From positions 18,481 to 82,480 of the forward strand of contig NZ_LDJM01000027.1 of the NCBI RefSeq assembly GCF_001431485.1: a stretch of 64,000 nt of DNA. Reading direction: 5' to 3'. Shown here in pieces: positions 53,451 to 62,400 of this stretch. The DNA is from Stenotrophomonas ginsengisoli (GTDB lineage: Bacteria; Pseudomonadota; Gammaproteobacteria; Xanthomonadales; Xanthomonadaceae). A model generated the notes under the pieces. That model saw only the letters and a list, made by a program, of their open reading frames with translations, was not told the origin of the DNA and made no database searches. The number at the start of each line of letters is the position of its first letter. Positions within the stretch are counted from its first letter, which is position 1. Made by a program: the position numbers and the translations under genes.

Positions 53451-56400
53451 GTGAATCGAGTTTATCGCTTGGTCTTCAATCGCACCCTGGGTGTGATGCA
53501 GGTTGCTTCGGAATTGACGTCGGGGCCACGTGGTGGCTGTGACAAGCGTGGTGGAAAAACCACAGCGGCCTTGCGGCAGATGAGCTTTGCACTATGGATG
53601 GTGCTTGGGTGGGTTGGTATCGTGCAGCCATTGTCTGCACAGCAGCGGCCTGATGGCGGCCGCATTGTCTCCGACCCCGGAGCACCGTCCCAGCAAAAGC
53701 CAACGGTAGTCACTTCGGCCAACGGTACGCCGCAGGTCAACATCACAACGCCCAGCGCTGCCGGTGTTTCCCGTAACCAGTACCAGCAATTCGATGTCGG
53801 CCATCAAGGCGCCATTCTCAACAACTCACGCTCTGACACCCAGACGCAGATCGGAGGCTGGGTCCAGGCAAATCCTTGGTTGGCCACAGGTACTGCGCGC
53901 GTCATCCTCAATGAGATCAACAGCAGCAATCCCAGCCAGCTCAACGGTTACATCGAGGTGGCAGGCGCACGTGCCGAGGTGATCATCGCCAATCCGGCCG
54001 GCATCCAGATCGATGGTGCCGGTTTTCTCAATGCCAGCCGGGTCACGCTGACCACAGGTTCGCCTATCCTCAATGGCGGGGCTCTGGAGGGTTATCGTGT
54101 CCAGGATGGTGTCATCGGTGTGAATGGCGCTGGCCTGGATACCAGCCTGGTTGACTATACCGACATCATTTCGCGCTCACTCCAGGTCAATGCCGGTATC
54201 TGGGCCAATCAGTTGCAGGCCAGCCTGGGCAAGAATGTTGTCAGTGCTGACCAAGCAAACCTGGTTCCACAGCCTGGCACAGTGGACAGGCCGGCATTCG
54301 CCTTGGATGTCGGTGCGCTAGGTGGCATGTATGCCAACCGGATATGGTTGATTGGCAACGAGCAGGGTGTAGGCGTACGCAATGCCGGCAAGATCGGTGC
54401 ACAAGCCGGTGAGCTTGTGGTTACGGCTGACGGTCGCCTGGAGAACACTGGGTCCCTGCATTCGGCACAGAATTCGCTGATCACGGCCAATGCCGGTGTG
54501 GCAAATGCCGGAACCATCGGTGCTGATCTCGAGCTGCGCCTGGATACCCCGGCAGATGTCGACAATAGCGGCGGCACGCTCAATGCACGCCGTATCGAGG
54601 TCAACGCCGATGCATTGCGCAATCGTGCCGGTTCGATCGAGCAGGTAGGCATGCAGGGGTTGCAGATCAGCGCTGCCACCATCGGCAATGTGCAAGGCCA
54701 GATCGGGGCAGTGGCCAGCGTACCGGAAGAGAGCGCCGGTAACGGTGGTGGCAATCCAGGTGACGGCCAGGGAATGCCTGGCACTGGAACTCCATCCCCG
54801 GGTAACGGCGATGGCATCGGAAATGGTGGTACGCCGACTGCACCAATTGCACCGTTGGCCAGCGGCTTGCTCAACATCGCCGGCACCCTGGACAACAGCG
54901 GTGGCCTGATCGATGCCTCAGGACAGCTGCAGCTCAGCGCCCGCAACAGTCTGGACAACAGTGGCGGCAAGCTTGGCGTACAGACCCTGCAGGTGCAGGG
55001 TGATGTTCTGCGCAACGTTGGAGGCTTGCTGGAAGTGCAGGGCACGGCCAGGGCGCACGTTGGCCAGCTGGACAACAGCGGCGGGAGCATGACGCTTGCC
55101 AGCAGCTTCGATCTGCAAGCGCATTCACTGCTCAACCGGGGCGGCGATCTGGCTCACGGTGGTACTGCCAACACGGCCTGGTCCATCGGCCTGCTGGACA
55201 ACAGCGATGGCCACATTGCCAGCAATGCGGCCGGCTTCGGGCTTGATCTTGGGCAGCTTCTCAATACCCGCGGCAGCATCAGTCACGCAGGCAGCGCCGG
55301 GTTGCAACTGAGCGCAGACCGCTTGGATGGTGTGCAGGGCGTCATCGGTACCTCCGGTGCGGCTACTCTGTCACTGGGCAGCGCCGATCACCGCAATGCA
55401 CAGTTGGTGTCCAGCCAGCTCACACTGCAGGCAGGTGAGTTTGACAACCGTGGCGGTCAAATCATTTCCAGCGGCACCCAGGCCAGCAGCATAGATGTGT
55501 TGGGCTCACTGGATAATGGCGCTGGTGGTTTATTGGCCAGTAATGGCGATCTCAAAATCAGTGCGCAACACTTCGGCAATGCCGCAGGCAATGTGCAGCA
55601 GACCGGCAATGGCCGGCTGCATATCCGCGCTGCGGACCTGCAAGGCCAGGGTGGCAACATCGTCAGCAATGGCAGTTTGCTGCTGAGCGGGGATATCACC
55701 AACCTTCGTGGCGGCAACACTGCGGCGCATCGGGTAGATGTGCAGACAGGCGATCTGATTACCGCAGGTGGATCGTTTACGGCAACCGGTGCAGAGGTAA
55801 TGCGCCTGCAGGTGGCGCGTACGCTGGACAACAGCGGCGGGACCCTGGGCAGCAATGGCACATTGGATATCGGCAGTCAGAATCTGCGCAACAACGGCGG
55901 CAAGCTGGTCGCTGCAGGTGCCGATGCAACAACGTTGCACGTTGACGACACGCTGGACAACACAGATGGCACTTTGTCCAGCAATGGCAATCTGGATATT
56001 GTTGCCAACACACTGAAAAACAGTGGCGGCAGCATTGATCATGCAGGACGCGACAGGCTGCAGATCACCACAGCTTCGCTGCAAGGTGCCGGCAGCATCG
56101 CCAGCAATGGTCTGCTGCAACTGCAGGGCCACGATGTCCGTCTTGGCAGTACGCGTGCGCAACAGATACAGATTAGTGCTGGTGCACTGGACAACAGCGG
56201 TGGCCAACTGTCTTCGCTTGGCGAACAGGTCATGCAACTGCAGGTCAGCGGACTGTTGCGCAATGACGGCGGTACCGTTATCGCCAATGGTGCGCAGGAT
56301 ATTCAGGCCGGCGCATTGTCCAACCGTGGCGGTGCACTGAGCTCTGCTGGCACCACGGATGGCCAGTTGCTGGTTCAGCAGATGTTGGACAATTCCGGCG

Positions 56401-59400
56401 GCAGTATCGCCAGCAATGCCGCCTCCTTGCTGCTGCGCAGTGGCTCACTGGTCAACAAAGACGGTGTGATCAACCACGCGGGAACTTCCGGCCTGACTAT
56501 CGTCAGCGATGACCTGCAGGGGCAGAAGGGCCTCATCAGCAGCGCAGGCACGCTGCAATTGACGGCTGGATCCATCGACCACCGTGAAGCCACGCTGGCA
56601 GGGCAGCAATTGACCCTGGACGCGCACTCGCTGGACAACCGTGGTGGCAGCATCATTGCCAGCGGCACTGCGGCCAGCACGCTGGTTCTGCGCAATTGGC
56701 TGGACAACGGTGATGGCGGCATGCTGGCCAGCAATGGCGATTTGATCATCAGCGCGCAGACGCTGGGAAATGCAGGCGGCACAATCCAGCAGGCGGGTAG
56801 CGGTGTCCTGCAGCTTGAGGTGGACAACCTCGCCGGTGAAGGCGGAACGCTGCTCAGCAACGGTCTGCTTGATGTGCGGGGCGATGACATCAATCTGCGC
56901 AACGGTACCACCAGCGCACAACAGATCAGTATCGACAGTGATCGATTGATCACTGCTGGCGGTGTCCTCAGTGCACTGGGTCAGCAACAGTTGCAGCTCA
57001 GTGCCCGAATCCTGCTCGACAACAGCGGTGGCACCCTGGCCAGCAATGGCGCGGTGCATATCGATGCAGGCAGTTTCATCAACGATCACGGCATCCTGAT
57101 AGCCGCAGGCGAGGCGGCATCCAGCATCCGTGTTGCGCAGCAACTGGACAACAGGAGCGGCACAATTTCTGCCAACGGCAATGTGCTGCTCGATGCTGCC
57201 ATGCTGGCTAACACCCAAGGACGTATTGTTACTGCCCAGACATTGCTGTTGCAGGGCGGCGAGCTGGACCTGCGCCACGGTGAAGTGAGTGCACAACAGG
57301 TCGGCATTGATGCACTGAGCCTGGACAACAGCGGGGGCATGCTCAGTGCTACTGGCACCGGACAGATGTCATTGCAGGTACGTGATCACCTGGCCAATGA
57401 TGCCGGCACCATCGCCACCAATGGCACGCAGAATATCCAGGCCAGTACGCTGTCCAATGTGGCGGGTGTGCTCAGCTCGGCTGGCAGCGCTGATACGCAT
57501 ATTGCTGTCAGTGGTCGCTTCGACAACAGTCGCGGTACTGTTGCCAGTAATGGTGACAACCTTCATCTGGATGCTGCGCACCTGCTCAATGCCTCTGGCA
57601 ACATCAGCCACGGCGGTGTGGGTACGCTGGCCATCACGGCGGACCAGCTGGAAGGGGGCAACGGCAGCATCAGCAGCGCAGGTGCTCTGGTGCTGCGTGC
57701 AGATACGGTCGATCACCGTGGTGCCAGCCTGAATGCCGAAAGTTTCACCATCACGGCCGATTCCTTCAACAACGAAGGCGGCACGTTGCTGGCTACCGGA
57801 GCTGATGCCAGCACGCTGCTGGTGCAGCAGGTTCTGGCCAACGACAACGGCGGCACCATCGCCAGCAATGGTGATCTGACCATCAGCGCTGCCCATCTGG
57901 GCAATGCGGGAGGTACGGTGCAGCATGCTGGCACCGGCACACTGGCTGTCAACACCGATACGCTCAATGGCCAGGGCGGCAAGTTGCTCAGCAACGGTTC
58001 CCTGGAATTGGCCGGCCAATCCATCAACCTGCGCAACGCCACCACGGCTGCGCAGCGCGTGGCGATCCAGGCCAGTACGCTGGACAACGCCGGTGGCACG
58101 CTCACCGCGGCCGGTTCGGACGTGCTCGATCTGGATGTGCGGGACTACCTGGACAACAGTGGCGGAATCCTGGCCAGCAATGGCACGCTGGACCTGCGCA
58201 CCGCGCACCTGCTCAACAACCAGGGCACGATCCAGGCCGGCGGTGCAGGCAACAACACATTGGCCATTGGTACGGCCCTGGACAACCGCGGTGGCCGCAT
58301 CCTCACCACCGGCAGCACTGCGCTCACCGCCGCCAGTGTGGACAACCGTGGTGGCACGCTGCACGCCGATGGCAGCAGCAGGCTTTCGGTCACCGTGGAT
58401 GGTTTGCTCGACAACAGCGCACAAGGCACGGTGTCGGCCGGAGGTGCACTGCAGGCCACGGTGCATGGCCTGAACAACGATGCCGGCACGCTTGCCGCAG
58501 GCGAGGGCCTGCAGGTGGATGCTGTGGCGATGGTCAGCAACCAGGCGGGCTTGATCCAGGCGGGAAGCACGCTGGATCTTGCCGGCAATGGTCTGCAAAA
58601 CAGCAACGGCCGCATCCTCGGCGGCACGCTCCAGGTCGATACCCGCGGCCTTGCACTGGATAACCGTTCCGGCATCATCGCCAGCCTGGCCGGCAGTGCC
58701 GACCTGCGCAGTGGTGCGCTGGACAATACCGGCGGCCTGCTGCAATCGACAGCTGCGCTGAGCATCAACACCGCAGGCCAGGCACTCATCAATGCCAGCT
58801 CCAATGGCAATGGCATTGTCAGCAGCGGTGCTCTGGATATCCGCAGCGGCAGCATCGACAACCGCGCCGGCTCGATCTTTGCCCAAGGCGCCAGCGAAGT
58901 GCACGCCACCAGCGTGGACAACCGCAACGGCGGTTCGCTGGTCAGCGCAGGCAACCTGCTGCTGCGTGCACAGCAGCTTGGCAATGCCGGTGGCTCGCTC
59001 AGCGCCGGTGGCAATGCCGATATCACGCTGCAGGGGTCGCTGGACAACGCAGGTGGCCTGGTGGCTGCGGCTGGCAAGCTGGATCTGCATGCCAGCAGCA
59101 TCGACAACAGCAATACGCAGGCGGCTGCCAATGGCCCGGCGCTGGGCCTGCAGGCCGGCAATCTCCAGGTGACCACCGATAGCCTGGCCAATCACAATGG
59201 CCAGATACTGGCCGACAACCTGCTGCTGCAGGTCAGCCAGCACTTGGACAACAGTGGTGGCCAGATATCCGCTGCGGAAGTATCCGAAGTACGTGCCGAC
59301 AGCATCAACAACAGTGCCGGTTCAATGGTGGCCGGCCAGCACCAGATCGTACGGGCGCGCGCATTGCACGGGGATGGCAGGCTGCTCTCGCAGGGTGACA

Positions 59401-62400
59401 TGACCCTTGAGCTGGGCCAGAGCTACAGCAACAACAGCGAACTGGCGGCCAATGGAAAGCTCACCGTATCCATCCAGGGGGATTTGGAAAATACCGGCAA
59501 GTTGCAGGCTGCCAATCTGGATATCAGTGCCGGCAACATCACCAACCGCATCAACGGTGAAATCAGCAGTATCGGCATGACGCGCGTGGCGGCCGATGGC
59601 ACCCTGCACAACTACGGCCTGATTGATGGGCAGGTTACCCATCTCACTGCCGATACCATCAACAACAACGGCAGTGGCCGCCTCTATGGTGAGCACATCG
59701 CCATTCAGACCGGCAGCCTGAACAACAGGGCCGAGACGATTGATGGTGTGGTGCGCTCGGCCACCATTGCTGCCCGTGAACGCCTCGATATTGGCGTGGA
59801 AGTATTGGAAAACAGTGGCCAGAGCCTGATCTTCAGTGATGGTGATGCGGTTATCGGTGGTGCACTCAATGGCCTGGCCGCTGTGGGCAGTGCCCAGGTG
59901 GTCAACAATCTCGGCTCCACCATCGAAATCACCGGCAACCTTGACCTGTCCGCTCTGGCAGTCAACAACATCCGCCAGAACCTGGTGATCCAGGAGGATG
60001 TCACTACGGTCAGTTCCCCGGTAACCATGCATCAGCCTGCCTGGTTCAAGAATGGCAGCAACACCAACCGTGACCTGAGCACCACCTCCAACTACCAGCC
60101 GTACGAAATCTACTACCTCAATCCGGATGACATCCTCGAAGACAATGAGTATGTGACGCCGGACGGGCAGAAGATCCGCAAGGCGGTGGTCAAGCTGACC
60201 GCAAACACCAGTGCGTATTATTTCGGCCGCGGAGGATTGCATGCCGCGCGTGGCGAGCGCTCGAGGCTCAACCTGCAGGACGGCACGGTCACCCTGTATT
60301 ACATCGCCCGGTCGGACAACCGCAACAATCCTGATCAGCTGGGAGCCGCTGCGGAAGATCCGTTCCGGGATGTCACCGTCATGCCTCCGGGAACCCCGGC
60401 CTTCAGCTATGACAGCGACAACCTGACCTACAACAGTGCCTACGGGACCTGCACCACCAACTGTGTGCAACTGCTTACTTACCTGGACTACACCGACCCG
60501 GATACCACGCTGACCAACATGTATCGCGACAGCCGCGATACCAGCGACAACGAAAAGTCCCGGGTGGTCACCCGCACCTCGATCGAAGACGTGCTGGTCT
60601 CGGCAGGCCAGAACGCGGTGATCAACGCCGGTGGCCACATGCGCATCACCACCGACAGCCTGCTCAATGAAACCGCCAACATTGCCGCGGGCGGTGACCT
60701 GGCCATTGTTGGCTTGAACCGGGCCACCGCGCTGGTCACCAACAATGCGCGTGAACTTTCGCGCCAAACCACCTTCACTGGTTACCACATCACCTATGCC
60801 AACAACCGGCTGGCGATGCCGGAAGTGCGTCATGAGGAGACAGTCAATGCATTGGGTTCCGGCATTACTGCTGGTGGCACGCTCAGCATTGATGTGGGTG
60901 ACCTGCGCAATGACAACACCGGGGGCAGCAACCCGAATGTTGGTGGAGGCAGGGGTGTTTCCGATCTGGATACCGCAGGCCCCGGTGCTGGAGCTGTCGG
61001 GCCCGGGGCCGGCAGTGTGCAGGGGCCTGGCCAGAGCAGCGGTCTTGTCGTGGACAGCGCCATCGGCAATGGCCCGGCACCGGTAGCCTCGGCTGGCCCG
61101 GGCAATGGCCCGGTGCAGGACATCTCGGCCGGGCAGGCCACCCAGGCCACGGCCACCGGGCCGGCCCAAGTACAGGAAGGCAGCCAGGCTGGCAGCGGCA
61201 GCGTCGCCAACCTGGATGCCACCCGTGCCGGCGCGGCTGCCGATGAGCAGCAGCGTGTGGTGGTCACCACCACGCCCAATGCGACCCCGCCCACCGCCAG
61301 CCTGTTCGTCGTCGATGCCAACCGTGGCAGCTATCTGGTGGAAACCGATCCGCGCTTTGCCAATTACCGCAACTGGCTCAGTTCGGATTACCTGCTGGAG
61401 CGTGCCGGCTACGATCCCGCACTGACCCAGAAGCGCCTGGGTGATGGCTTCTACGAGCAGAAGTTGGTACGTGAGCAGATTGGCGAGCTTACCGGGCGCC
61501 GCTTCCTGACCGGCCACGCCAGCGACGAAGAACAGTACCGAGCCTTGCTCCAGGCCGGTGCCACCATCGCCAGTGAGTGGAATCTCACTCCCGGCGTGGC
61601 CCTGACGGCCGAACAGATGGCGCGCCTCACCAGCGACATTGTCTGGCTGGTCGAGCAGGAGGTCACCCTGCCCGATGGCTCCGTCACCCGTGCCCTGGTA
61701 CCGCAGGTGTACCTGCGCGTGCTGCCGGGTGATCTGGACAACAACGGCGCCCTGCTGGCCGGTGCGGCCGTGGATATCTCGCTGCGTGGCGACCTGGTCA
61801 ACAGTGGTTCGATTGCCGGGCGCCAGTTGGTCAGCATCGCGGCCGGCAACATTTCCAACCTCGCCGGTGCCCAGATCAGTGGGCAACAGGTCGGCCTGCA
61901 GGCGCATCAGGACATCAACATCATCGGCAGCACCGTAACCGCCACCGATGCGCTGTCGCTGAAGGCCGGCGGCAACATCACGGTTGCCTCCACCGTGACC
62001 GAGAGCCATGCAGCGGGTACGGTGCAGAGCAATCACCAGGTCAGCCTTGACCGTGTGGCTGGCCTGTATGTGACCAACAGTGACGGTGCCGGGCTGCTGC
62101 GCGTCGATGCAGGCGGTGATGTGACCCTGCAGGCCGCGCAGCTGGGCAATGCGGCTGCCAATGGCCTGACCGCCGTTGTAGCCGGTGGTGATCTCAACCT
62201 GACCACGCAGACGTTGTCGCGCAGCACGGACATTACCGGCGACGCACGCAACTTTACCCGCAGCAGCGATATCACCCACGTTGGTACCACGGTATCCGGC
62301 GCTGGCAGCGTGGCGCTCGCGGCCGGCAAGGACATCAATCTTACCGCCGCACAGATCGGCGCCGGCGAGGCACTGGCGCTGCAGGCCGGGCGTGATATCA

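Noticed and set aside
53446..53454. ATG at 53446 as TpsA start
   Set aside because: It reads ATG TCG TGA; the GTG at 53451 is in frame with the ESPR signal.
54870..59800. CRISPR-like periodic repeats
   Set aside because: The repeats are degenerate, in one open frame, and match FHA-type protein repeats; no spacer pattern or cas gene.
57369..62279. Long - strand open frames (57369-59243 and 59322-62279) inside the TpsA gene
   Set aside because: They are antisense shadows of a repetitive coding sequence; their translations have no family motifs, while the + strand frame gives continuous FHA repeats.
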